Positions 49,212 through 57,124 of a DNA stretch of 64,000 bases are shown one piece after another. The number at the start of each line of letters is the position of its first letter. The first letter of the stretch is position 1. The notes under the pieces were generated by a model, which was given only the letters and a program-made list of their open reading frames with translations, had not been told where the DNA came from and did not search any database. This DNA is from Isoptericola dokdonensis DS-3. Lineage in GTDB: Bacteria; Actinomycetota; Actinomycetes; Actinomycetales; Cellulomonadaceae. Made by a program: the position numbers and the translations under genes. The stretch covers positions 3,286,001 through 3,350,000 of the forward strand of contig NZ_CP014209.1 of NCBI RefSeq assembly GCF_001636295.1, given 5' to 3'.

Positions 49212-49901
49212 ATGACCGCCCGGACCGCCCGCCAGATCGCCCGCGCGACCCTCACGCGCGAGATCCTCGACGCAGCCCGCGCCCGGCTCGCCACCGACGG
49301 CCCCGGAGGGCTCTCCCTGCGGGCGGTGGCCCGCGACGTCGGCATGGTCTCCTCCGCGGTGTACCGCTACTTCCCGAGCCGCGACGCCCTGCTCACCGCG
49401 CTGCTCGTCGAGTGCTACGACGAGCTCGGGTCCGCCGTGGAGGCCGCCGACGCCGCCGTCGACCGGACCGACCACGCCGGCCGCTGGCTCGCGGCCTGCC
49501 GCGCGGCCCGCACCTGGAGCGTCACCCATCCCGGCGAGTTCACCCTGCTCTACGGCACGCCCGTGCCCGGCTACGCGGCGCCGCCGGACACCGTCGGGCC
49601 CGCCGTCCGGGTCGTGCTCGTCCTCGCGGCCATCGCCGCGGAGGCCGAGGGGGACCTCGGGCCCGGCGTCTCCGACGTCACCGGGCTCGTCTCCGCCGCC
49701 GGGCAGTACCTCGTGCGGCGCGGCTGGCCCGCACCGCCCGCCGAGGTCGTCGCCCGCACCCTCATGGCCTGGTCGGGGGTGTTCGGCACCCTCTCCTTCG
49801 AGCTGTTCGGCCACCTGGACAACGCCGTCGCCGACCCCGCCGACTGGTTCGACGCCGTCGCGGCACGGCTCGGCGCCGACGTCGGCATCCGGCCCGCCTG
49901 A
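49212..49901 (+). CDS. TetR/AcrR-family regulator with WHG-type C-terminal domain
   Basis: The protein has 229 residues. The N-terminal HTH is LSLRAVARDVGMVSSAVYRYFPSRDALLTAL. The ligand domain carries SVTHPGEFTLLYGTPVPGYAAP, the signature of the TetR_C_33/WHG group. The palindrome at 49160-49172 implies autorepression, and the like palindromes at the SDR gene make it the probable second target. Ligand unknown. Confidence 0.92.
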   Translation: MTARTARQIARATLTREILDAARARLATDGPGGLSLRAVARDVGMVSSAVYRYFPSRDALLTALLVECYDELGSAVEAADAAVDRTDHAGRWLAACRAARTWSVTHPGEFTLLYGTPVPGYAAPPDTVGPAVRVVLVLAAIAAEAEGDLGPGVSDVTGLVSAAGQYLVRRGWPAPPAEVVARTLMAWSGVFGTLSFELFGHLDNAVADPADWFDAVAARLGADVGIRPA

Positions 49902-50014
49902 TCACCCGCACGGCGCCGTGGGCCGATGCGACGTCCACCCTGCGGCGCCGGTACCCTGGGACACTGCCTCGGCACCCGTCGAGCGCACGGACGTACGAGC
50001 ACGAAGAGGTTGAG

Positions 50015-50398
50015 GTGCCCACCGGCAAGGTCAAGTGGTACGACGCCGAGCGCGGCTTCGGTTTCATCGCGGGCGAGGACGGCGGAGAGGTCTTCCTGCA
50101 CGCCTCCGCCCTGCCTGCCGACGTGGCCGGCCCCCAGCCCGGTGCCCGGGTCGAGTACGGCGTCGCCGACGGCCGGCGCGGACCCTCGGCGCTCGCCGTG
50201 AAGATGCTCGACGCCGCGCCGTCGGTCGTGAAGGCCAAGCGCAAGCCGGCCTCCGAGATGGCGGCCATCGTCGAGGACCTCATCAAGGTGCTCGACCGCA
50301 CGGGCGACCAGCTCAAGCGCGGCAGGTACCCGGAGGGCGACGCCGGTCGCCGGGTCGCCACGATGCTGCGCGCGGTCGCCGACACCCTCGATTCCTGA
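50015..50398 (+). CDS. Cold-shock-domain protein with C-terminal helical extension
   Basis: The protein has 127 residues. The first 65 or so form a cold-shock OB fold with RGFGFIAG and EVFLHASAL as RNP1 and RNP2. About 60 further residues (basic, then helical RTGDQLKRGRYPEGDAGRRVATMLRAVADTL) are absent from CspA. GTG 50015 has GAAGAGG upstream, and TACCCT near 49952 may be the -10. It begins an operon with DUF3027 and sacsin-like genes, the order seen around cspB in other actinobacteria. Confidence 0.9.
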   Translation: MPTGKVKWYDAERGFGFIAGEDGGEVFLHASALPADVAGPQPGARVEYGVADGRRGPSALAVKMLDAAPSVVKAKRKPASEMAAIVEDLIKVLDRTGDQLKRGRYPEGDAGRRVATMLRAVADTLDS

Positions 50399-50411
50399 GA
50401 GCGAGACGAAC

Positions 50412-51230
50412 ATGGCACCCGCCGACGCGAAGCCTCGTCGCGTGAGCTCGCGAGCCCGCAACGACGCCGTCCTGGTCGGCGCCGTCGACGTGGCGCGCGC
50501 CGCCGCGCAGGAGGTCGCCGGCTCGCCCGACGACGTCGGCGAGCACCTGGGCACCACGGCCGAGGCGGAACGCCTCATGTCCCACCACTTCGCCGCGACC
50601 ATGAAGGGCTACCAGGGGTGGCACTGGACGGTCACGGTCGCGCGGGTCCCGCGCGGCAAGGTCGCGACGGTCTGCGAGATCGAGCTGCTGCCCGGGGACG
50701 ACGCGATCCTCGCGCCGCAGTGGGTGCCGTGGTCGGAGCGGCTGCGCCCCGGCGACGTGCGCCCCGGCGACACCCTGCCGTTCCGCCCCGACGACCCGCG
50801 CCTCGAGCCGGGCTGGACGCCGACGGGTGACGAGGAGCTCGACGGCGTCGCCATCGACGAGCTCGCCCTCGCCCGTGCCCGCGTGCTGTCCCCGCAGGGC
50901 CGTGACGAGGCCGCGGAGCGGTGGTACCGCGGGTCCCGCGGGCCCACCGCGCCCGGTGCCGTCGCGGCGGCGTCCGAGTGCGTGACCTGCGGCTTCCTCG
51001 TCCCGCTGCAGGGTCCGCTCGGCCAGCTCTTCGGGGTGTGCGCGAACGCCTGGTCGCCCGACGACGGCAAGGTGGTCTCGCTCGACCACGGCTGCGGCGC
51101 GCACTCCGAGACCGACGTGGAGGAGCGGCCCAGCGAGTGGCCGGACCGTGCCCCGTTGATCGACGAGGCCGTCATCGAGCCGGTGGACCCGGCCGCCGCC
51201 GACGAGCCGGCAGGTGACCGGGCCGGGTGA
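50412..51230 (+). CDS. DUF3027 protein
   Basis: The protein has 272 residues. Its N-terminal part resembles DUF3027 (GWHWTVTVARVPR...VCEIELLPG...ILAPQWVPW). The C-terminal region holds cysteines and a histidine spaced like a zinc site (CVTCGFL ... FGVCANAWSPDDGKVVSLDHGCGAHSE). It starts 13 bp after the cold-shock gene and its stop overlaps the next start as GTGA, so the three genes are cotranscribed. The molecular role is not known. Confidence 0.85.
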   Translation: MAPADAKPRRVSSRARNDAVLVGAVDVARAAAQEVAGSPDDVGEHLGTTAEAERLMSHHFAATMKGYQGWHWTVTVARVPRGKVATVCEIELLPGDDAILAPQWVPWSERLRPGDVRPGDTLPFRPDDPRLEPGWTPTGDEELDGVAIDELALARARVLSPQGRDEAAERWYRGSRGPTAPGAVAAASECVTCGFLVPLQGPLGQLFGVCANAWSPDDGKVVSLDHGCGAHSETDVEERPSEWPDRAPLIDEAVIEPVDPAAADEPAGDRAG

Positions 51231-54200
51231 GCGACGACGTCTTCGGGACCGACGCGCTGCGGCACGCGGTCACGGAGTCGTGGCTCGGGTCGGCCACACG
51301 CTTCCGTGAGGACGCGAACACGGAGGAGGACCACGCCCGGGGCCACTACCGTGACCGCGTCGTCGTGGAGCTGCTGCAGAACGCCGCCGACGCCGCGGCA
51401 CGTGCCGGTGTGCAAGGTCGTGCCGTGGTCCGCCTCGACGCCGGCTCCCGGGTGCTGCGGGTGGCGAACGACGGCGCTCCGCTGGACGCCGACGGCGTCG
51501 CCTCCCTGGCGGCGCTGCGCGCCTCGGCGAAGGCCCCGCAGGCCGGGGTCGTGGGCCGGTTCGGCGTCGGGTTCGCCGCGGTGCGGTCCGTCGCCGACGA
51601 CGTCGTGGTCGCGTCGCGCGACGGCGGCGTCCGGTTCTCGCTCGCCGCGACACGGGACGTGCTGCACGGGCTGACCGCACGGGCGCAGGCCGCCGACGCC
51701 CCGCTCCAGGTGCGCCGGCTGGCGGCGGACGTCGCAGCCCGCGGCGACGACCTGCCGGTGCTGCGGCTGCCGTTCCCGGCGCCCGCGGTGGCCGACGGCG
51801 AGCACGTGACGGTCGTGGAGGTGCGGCTGCGCGACGACGCCGCCGTCGCCGCCGTGCGCGCCCAGCTCGCCGAGGTCGACGAGGTGCTGCTGCTCGCCTT
51901 CGGCGGCCTCGACGTCGTGTCGGTCGACGCCGGCGCGCCCGAGGGCGCGCGGGAGGTCCGGCGCCCGGACGCGTGGCCGACCCGGTCGCGGACCGGACGG
52001 TTCACCGACGCCGACGTCGCGGGCCTGCCGCGCGAGCACCGACGCGCCGACTGGTCGCTCACCTGGACGCTGCCGCCCGCGGGCGTCCCCGCGCAACGGC
52101 GGGTGCTGCGCGCCCCCACGCCGACGGACGTGACCGTCGACCTGCCCGCCGTCCTGGTGGCGACGTTCCCCGTCGACGCGGGCCGCCGCGGCGTGCTGCC
52201 CGGCCCGGCCACCGAGCTGCTCGCCGCCGAGGCCGGCCGCGCGTACGCCGACCTGCTCGCCGACCTCGCGGCCGGCGCCGTCGCCGAGCCCCGGGACCCC
52301 GCCGTGGAGGTCCTCGACCTGGTCCCGACCGGGCTGCCCGGCTCCGACCTCGACGCCGCCGTCCGGCGGGCCGCCGTCGACGCGCTGCGCGCCGTCCCGC
52401 TGCTCCCGGCGCCCGCCGGGGACGACCCCTCAGGTCCGGCCGGGCCGGACGACGCCCCGCGGCTCGTCGCGTCGCGGGACGCGCACGTCGTCGCGGGCGA
52501 CGCGGGCGACGACCCCGCGCTCGTCGCGGCGCTCGCCCCCGTGGTCCCCGGCCTCGTGCGGGTCGGGGCCCGGCACCAGGCGACCGTGCGGGCGCTCGGC
52601 GGCACCGTCGTCCCCCTCGCCGACCTGGTGGACGAGCTCCCCGCGGCCCTGCCCGCCGCGCACTGGCACACGCTGCTCGACGCCCTGGAGCCCCGCGCCC
52701 ACGAGCCCGGTGTGCTGGAGGCCCTCGCCGGCGCCCGCGTCCCGCTCGCCGACGGCCGGGTCGCCGGGGTCCGGGGCGCCGTCGTCCTGCTGGAGGACGA
52801 CGACGACGGCGACGAGGCGTCGCTCGCCGCCACCGCGCGGGTGCTGGGCCTGCGGGTCGTGCACCCGGACGTCGCGCACCCGCTGCTCGTGCGGGCCGGC
52901 GCGGTCGCCACGGACGCGCAACGCATGCTGCACGACCCCGAGGTCCGGCGGGCCGCCCTGGACGCTGCGCACTCGGTGCTCGACGGCGACGCCGACCCGG
53001 GCGCCGTCGAGGTCGTGGCGTCGGCCCTGGCGCTCGTCCGGCTCACCGCGGGAGCTGCCGCGCCGTTCTGGACGGGCGAGCTGCCCGTCCTGACGACGGA
53101 CGGGGACCGGGTGGCACTGCGCGAGACCACCCTGCCGGGCACGTGGGCCGCCGGGGTGCTCGACGGGCTCGCCACCGTCGACGCCGAGCAGGTCGCCCGG
53201 TACGGCGCGCCCGTGCTCGCGGCGGCGGGGGCGCGCACCCAGCCGGAGGTGTACGTCGTCGCGGACGTCGTGACGCCCGAGCCGGGGGAGCCCGACGACG
53301 ACGGCCCCGACCAGCCCGCCGGCTGGCTCGCCGGCTGGTCGGACTACCTCGACCTGCTGTCGTCCCGGTTCGGCGTCGGCACGGCGCTCGGCGACCTGGA
53401 GACCGTCGCGGACCTCGACGCCGTCGCCGACGACGCGTGGCCCGACGTGCTCGCCCGGCTCGCGGGTGACCCGGCGACCCGGCGGGCGCTGCTCACCCCC
53501 GTCCGGCGGGGCCGGACGAGCGTCCCGTCGTACACCGCGTGGTGGCTGCGCGAGCGACTCGGTGCGCCGTTCGCCCTGCACGACGGCGTGCCGCTGCTGC
53601 CCCCGGCCCCGGCGGAGACCACCGGGCTCGACGTCCCCGTGCTGCGCGCCCTCGGCGGCGTCGACGCGCTCGGCGACCTCGACGTCTCCGACTGGCCCGC
53701 GGCGCTGGACCGGCTGCCCGCCGTCGGGTCGGGGCTGCCGCTGCGCGACGCCCTCGTGGTGTGGCGCGGCCTGGCCGGCGTCGCCGCGCGGCTCGACGCC
53801 TCCGACCGCGCCGCCGCGCTCGACCCGCTGCCCGACCGGCTGCCCGCGCTCGACGCGAGCGCCGTCGTCGTGCACCGCGCGGACGACGTCGAGGTGGCCG
53901 GCACGGCCCGCTGGGCGGCCCTCGGCGCGGTGCTGCCCGCCCCCGCCGACGAGGCGGAGGCGCTGGCCGACCTGCTGGACCTGCCACTGGCCGGCCAGGA
54001 GGGCATGCCGGCCCCCGACCTCGCCGGGGTCGAGCGGCCGCTGGACCCGCGGGTCGTGGCGCTCGACCACCGGATGCCGCAGCACTGGTCCGCGCACGAG
54101 CGGCTGTCCGTCGCGGGGCGGCCCGTGCCGTGGTGGGTGGACTCGACGGGCCGCGTGCACGCGACGTCGACGGCGGGACTGGCGGCCGCGCTGGCGGACG

Positions 54201-54295
54201 TGCTGGGCCGGCCGGACCGCACGGCCCTGCTCGCCGCCGTGCTGGCGGACCCCGGCCGGGCCGTCGCGCTGTGGGCGACGACCGCCTGGGGCTGA
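51227..54295 (+). CDS. Sacsin-type GHKL ATPase-domain protein
   Basis: The protein has 1,022 residues. The N-terminal GHKL (Hsp90/sacsin-like) ATP-binding domain shows ELLQNAADAA (N-box Asn), RVANDGAPLD (the expected second motif) and VVGRFGVGFAAVRSV. The rest is a long alanine/valine/aspartate-rich helical region with no motif I recognise. Sacsin-like repeats act as chaperones in eukaryotes; in actinobacteria the family is uncharacterised to my knowledge. The start GTG overlaps the DUF3027 stop by 4 bp, so translation is coupled. Confidence 0.85.
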   Translation: MSDDVFGTDALRHAVTESWLGSATRFREDANTEEDHARGHYRDRVVVELLQNAADAAARAGVQGRAVVRLDAGSRVLRVANDGAPLDADGVASLAALRASAKAPQAGVVGRFGVGFAAVRSVADDVVVASRDGGVRFSLAATRDVLHGLTARAQAADAPLQVRRLAADVAARGDDLPVLRLPFPAPAVADGEHVTVVEVRLRDDAAVAAVRAQLAEVDEVLLLAFGGLDVVSVDAGAPEGAREVRRPDAWPTRSRTGRFTDADVAGLPREHRRADWSLTWTLPPAGVPAQRRVLRAPTPTDVTVDLPAVLVATFPVDAGRRGVLPGPATELLAAEAGRAYADLLADLAAGAVAEPRDPAVEVLDLVPTGLPGSDLDAAVRRAAVDALRAVPLLPAPAGDDPSGPAGPDDAPRLVASRDAHVVAGDAGDDPALVAALAPVVPGLVRVGARHQATVRALGGTVVPLADLVDELPAALPAAHWHTLLDALEPRAHEPGVLEALAGARVPLADGRVAGVRGAVVLLEDDDDGDEASLAATARVLGLRVVHPDVAHPLLVRAGAVATDAQRMLHDPEVRRAALDAAHSVLDGDADPGAVEVVASALALVRLTAGAAAPFWTGELPVLTTDGDRVALRETTLPGTWAAGVLDGLATVDAEQVARYGAPVLAAAGARTQPEVYVVADVVTPEPGEPDDDGPDQPAGWLAGWSDYLDLLSSRFGVGTALGDLETVADLDAVADDAWPDVLARLAGDPATRRALLTPVRRGRTSVPSYTAWWLRERLGAPFALHDGVPLLPPAPAETTGLDVPVLRALGGVDALGDLDVSDWPAALDRLPAVGSGLPLRDALVVWRGLAGVAARLDASDRAAALDPLPDRLPALDASAVVVHRADDVEVAGTARWAALGAVLPAPADEAEALADLLDLPLAGQEGMPAPDLAGVERPLDPRVVALDHRMPQHWSAHERLSVAGRPVPWWVDSTGRVHATSTAGLAAALADVLGRPDRTALLAAVLADPGRAVALWATTAWG

Positions 54296-54298
54296 GCC

Positions 54299-54544
54299 TC
54301 AGACCTCGTCGCGGTGGCGGTGCGCCCAGACCAGCCCGAGGCCGCCGAGCGCGACCCCCGTGCCGCACACGAGGAACGCCGTGAGCGTGCCGTCGCCGGT
54401 GGCGAGCCGCACCCCGGTGACCACCAGCGCGACCGTCCACACGGCGATCCCTGCGAGCACCGCCCGGCGCAGGTCCCCGCGCGGCGGCTCCGGCGCGGAG
54501 CGCCGCCGTTCGGGGTGCAGGAGCAGCGAGACGACGGAGGGCAC
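54299..54544 (-). CDS. DUF2530 small membrane protein
   Basis: The protein has 81 residues with two predicted transmembrane helices (about 29-47 and 55-74) and a basic C-terminus, matching actinobacterial DUF2530. TACGAT lies exactly 6 nt before the GTG start on the minus strand, without Shine-Dalgarno. It converges on the sacsin-like gene with a 3-bp gap. Function unknown. Confidence 0.8.
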   Translation of the reverse strand: MPSVVSLLLHPERRRSAPEPPRGDLRRAVLAGIAVWTVALVVTGVRLATGDGTLTAFLVCGTGVALGGLGLVWAHRHRDEV

Positions 54545-54593
54545 GTGGCGATCGTACGCCGCACCAGGTGGGCGCCCCGAGGAGCAGTGCCAG

Positions 54594-54646
54594 GTTCAGG
54601 TAATTCAGAGGTTCCGCTGCGTGCGGAACTCGGCTATTTTCTGAAC
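54594..54646 (+). promoter_or_regulatory. Promoter and nested inverted repeats of the AbiE-like operon
   Basis: TATTTT (54635-54640) lies 6 nt before the ATG at 54647, a leaderless promoter. A perfect inverted repeat GTTCCGC-N5-GCGGAAC (54611-54629) covers the -35 to -10 spacer. An outer pair GTTCAG (54594-54599) and CTGAAC (54641-54646) encloses it. The layout suits autorepression by the HTH protein encoded next. Confidence 0.65.
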
Positions 54647-55741
54647 ATGAAGCCTGAACGGTCTGGGGAACCGCCCTCCTCGCGCGAACTGCTCGATGGC
54701 GCGATCCGAGGGCTGAGGGAACGCCTGCCCGATCGTTGGGACCTGACGGCGAACCAGCGTGACCCCTCGTCTGGCAACGGGCCCGAGGCCTCGGTCGCGA
54801 TCCGGTCGCCCGACGCACGAGTCGCCACCCTCGTTGTCGCGGTTCGACGAACGCTTGGATCTCGGGACTGGCTCGAAGTGGCCGAACGACTGGAACGGCA
54901 GGTGTCGGACAGTGATGCGGACGGGGCGCTCGTCGTCGCGCGTTACATCTCACCCGGCACGCGGGAGCGGTTGGACGCCCGCGGCATCTCGACGTTCGAC
55001 GCCGCAGGCAACGTGCACATCAGATCCGACGATCCGGGATTGTTCATCTCGTCCCAAGGTGCCAAGGCCGACCCGTGGCGGGGACCTGGTCGACGTCGGG
55101 ACACGCTGCGCGGCGAGCCCGCCGCACGTGTGGTCAGGACTCTCGTCGACCGGCGAGGCCCTTGGCGGGTCCGGCGTCTGATCGAGGCGTCCGGAGCCTC
55201 GACCGGCTCGGTCTACCGGGTCGTCGAGCTGCTCGAGGCCGAAGCGCTGATCACACGGGACGGCAACGAGTTCGTCGTCCCGGAATGGCACCGGCTCCTG
55301 CGCCGATGGGCTGAGGACTATGCCTTTCAGACCACCAACAGGGTGAGCAGGTGGATCGCACCTCGCGGGCTGGACGACGCGATGGGGCGGCTGGTGGAGT
55401 CCGGCGACCCTACCTATGCGGTGTCCGGATCCGTAGCCGCGGCCGCATGGGAGGAGTACGCGCCCGCTCGATCGCTTTGGGTCTACTCCGCATCTCCCGG
55501 TGCCCTCGCCGACGCGATCGGACTTCGTCGGGTCGACGCCGGGGCCAACGTGCTGATCGCGGAGCCCGCGTATGCCGTGGCGTTCGACGGTGTGACCACC
55601 AGCGGCACCGATCAGTTGCGGAGGGTCGCGCCCGCACAGGCGGTCGCCGACCTTCTGAACGGCCCGGGACGAGCGCCCTCCGAGGGAGAGCACCTGATGG
55701 ACTGGATGGAAAGGAACGAGCGTGCCTGGCGCCTCGAATGA
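54647..55741 (+). CDS. AbiEi-like antitoxin/transcription regulator (type IV TA)
   Basis: The protein has 364 residues. Residues about 60-140 match the AbiEi_2-type region (ALVVARYISPGTRERLDARG then FDAAGNVHI), followed by a winged helix-turn-helix (about 158-212, VRRLIEASGASTGSVYRVVELL) and a C-terminal domain with SGSVAAAAWEEYAP. The next gene overlaps by 20 bp and encodes a nucleotidyltransferase, the AbiEi/AbiEii order. Codons such as CGA, GGA, TCT and GTT are far more frequent than in neighbours, suggesting transfer. In known AbiE systems this partner neutralises the toxin and represses the operon. Confidence 0.78.
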   Translation: MKPERSGEPPSSRELLDGAIRGLRERLPDRWDLTANQRDPSSGNGPEASVAIRSPDARVATLVVAVRRTLGSRDWLEVAERLERQVSDSDADGALVVARYISPGTRERLDARGISTFDAAGNVHIRSDDPGLFISSQGAKADPWRGPGRRRDTLRGEPAARVVRTLVDRRGPWRVRRLIEASGASTGSVYRVVELLEAEALITRDGNEFVVPEWHRLLRRWAEDYAFQTTNRVSRWIAPRGLDDAMGRLVESGDPTYAVSGSVAAAAWEEYAPARSLWVYSASPGALADAIGLRRVDAGANVLIAEPAYAVAFDGVTTSGTDQLRRVAPAQAVADLLNGPGRAPSEGEHLMDWMERNERAWRLE

Positions 55742-56540
55742 CCTGCTGATTCGATCAAGGTCTGTGCTCCTCGATGCTCTGGCTGCCCTCGGAGCGCATC
55801 GCGACGCAGTCGTCGTGGTCGGAGCGCAGGCCGTCTACCTTCGGGCGGGCGAGGTCGACGTCGCTCTCGCCGAAGCGACCAAGGACAGCGACGTCGCGCT
55901 CGACCCGCGGAGGCTCGCCGACGATCCGCGGGTCGAGGAAGCGATGCGCGTGGCAGGCTTCCTCCCTGCCGAGAGCGGGCAGCCGGGCGCCTGGGTGGAC
56001 CAGGACGGTATCCAGGTGGACCTCATGGTTCCCGAGCGGTTCGCCGGCTCCGGCGGTCGGCGTGGCGCACGGATCCCACCGCACTCCCGCACGGCGGCCC
56101 GGCGGGCGAGCGGTCTGGAAGCCGTCCTGATCGATCACGGCGAGATGGAGATCTCTGCACTGGCACCTGACGATCGCCGGGTCGTCACGGCGCTCGTCGC
56201 CGGCCCCGGAGCGTTGCTCGTGTGCAAGCTCCACAAGCTCGGTGAACGTGTGGACTCACCTGGCCGTCTCAACGACAAGGATGCACACGACATCTATCGC
56301 CTCCTGCGTGCGGTGTCGACGGCGGAACTGGCTGGTGCGTTCGGGCGGCTCCGGGACGACGTGGTGAGCGAAGCTGTCACGCTGCGCGCCATCGACTGGA
56401 TGGAGGAACTCTTCGCAGCGGGGCCCCAGGGGCTGGGCTCCCGCATGGCCGGTCGCGCCGAGGACGGGATCGGCGATCCCGACGAGGTGTCGGCCTCCGT
56501 CGCCTTCCTCGCGGACGACCTCGTCCGATCACTGTCTTGA
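55722..56540 (+). CDS. AbiEii-like nucleotidyltransferase toxin (type IV TA)
   Basis: The protein has 272 residues. The nucleotidyltransferase core is VVVGAQAVYL (Gly34) followed by TKDSDVAL, giving catalytic Asp55 and Asp57, and IQVDLMVP giving Asp100; all three metal aspartates are present. The C-terminal half is helical. AbiEii toxins are GTP-type nucleotidyltransferases that stop growth during phage infection. The GTG start lies inside the antitoxin gene with AAGGA upstream. Codon use shares the less G+C-biased look of the antitoxin gene. Confidence 0.8.
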   Translation: MPGASNDLLIRSRSVLLDALAALGAHRDAVVVVGAQAVYLRAGEVDVALAEATKDSDVALDPRRLADDPRVEEAMRVAGFLPAESGQPGAWVDQDGIQVDLMVPERFAGSGGRRGARIPPHSRTAARRASGLEAVLIDHGEMEISALAPDDRRVVTALVAGPGALLVCKLHKLGERVDSPGRLNDKDAHDIYRLLRAVSTAELAGAFGRLRDDVVSEAVTLRAIDWMEELFAAGPQGLGSRMAGRAEDGIGDPDEVSASVAFLADDLVRSLS

Positions 56541-56619
56541 GGCGGGTGGTCGGCGAACACCTAGGATGAACACGCGGCGAACAGCACGTGACGCACGCCC
56601 CTGCGACGAAGGACGAGGC

Positions 56620-57012
56620 ATGAAGCGAGTCATCACCTACGGCACCTACGACCTGCTGCACTACGGGCACATCGAGCTGCTGCGTCGGGCCAAGGCGCTG
56701 GGTGACTACCTGATCGTGGCGCTGTCGTCGGACGAGTTCAACGCGGGCAAGGGCAAGAAGTCGTACTTCACCTTCGAGGAACGCCGCCGGATGCTCGAGG
56801 CGATCCGGCACGTCGACCTCGTCATCCCGGAGCACACCTGGGAGCAGAAGGCCACCGACATCCAGCTCTACCACGTCGACACCTTCGTCATCGGCGACGA
56901 CTGGACCGGCAAGTTCGACGAGCTCAAGGAGGTGTGCGAGGTCGTCTACCTGCCGCGCACGCCGGAGATCTCGACGACGCAGATCAAGGCCGGGCTGGCC
57001 GCGAAGGGCTGA
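56620..57012 (+). CDS. tagD: Glycerol-3-phosphate cytidylyltransferase (TagD-like)
   Basis: The protein has 130 residues, the usual size for TagD/GCT. The HxGH motif is HYGH at residues 14-17, the ribose loop is FTFEERRRMLEAI and the late signature is RTPEISTTQI. It makes CDP-glycerol (or a related CDP-polyol) for teichoic-acid-type polymers. RBS GGACGAGG selects ATG 56620; TAGGAT at 56562 is a likely -10 with a leader of about 50 nt. It may feed a cell-surface polymer along with the sugar-nucleotide genes downstream. Confidence 0.88.
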   Translation: MKRVITYGTYDLLHYGHIELLRRAKALGDYLIVALSSDEFNAGKGKKSYFTFEERRRMLEAIRHVDLVIPEHTWEQKATDIQLYHVDTFVIGDDWTGKFDELKEVCEVVYLPRTPEISTTQIKAGLAAKG

Positions 57013-57124
57013 TCCCGGCGACCGTCGGGCGTGACGCGGGTCACGCCCGGCGGGCCGTTGCCTCGGTCACATTCCGACACGCGGACCTCCGGCGAACCTT
57101 CACAGGTCTGGCACGATTGGCCGC

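Noticed and set aside
54647..56540. Full genomic island or prophage around the AbiE-like pair
   Set aside because: Only these two genes have unusual codon use. There are no recombinase, phage or direct-repeat boundaries, and flanking genes look like core chromosome.
57013..57124. Purine riboswitch before the NCS2 permease
   Set aside because: The 112-bp gap is too short and lacks the conserved three-helix junction elements; a -10-like box lies right before the ATG.
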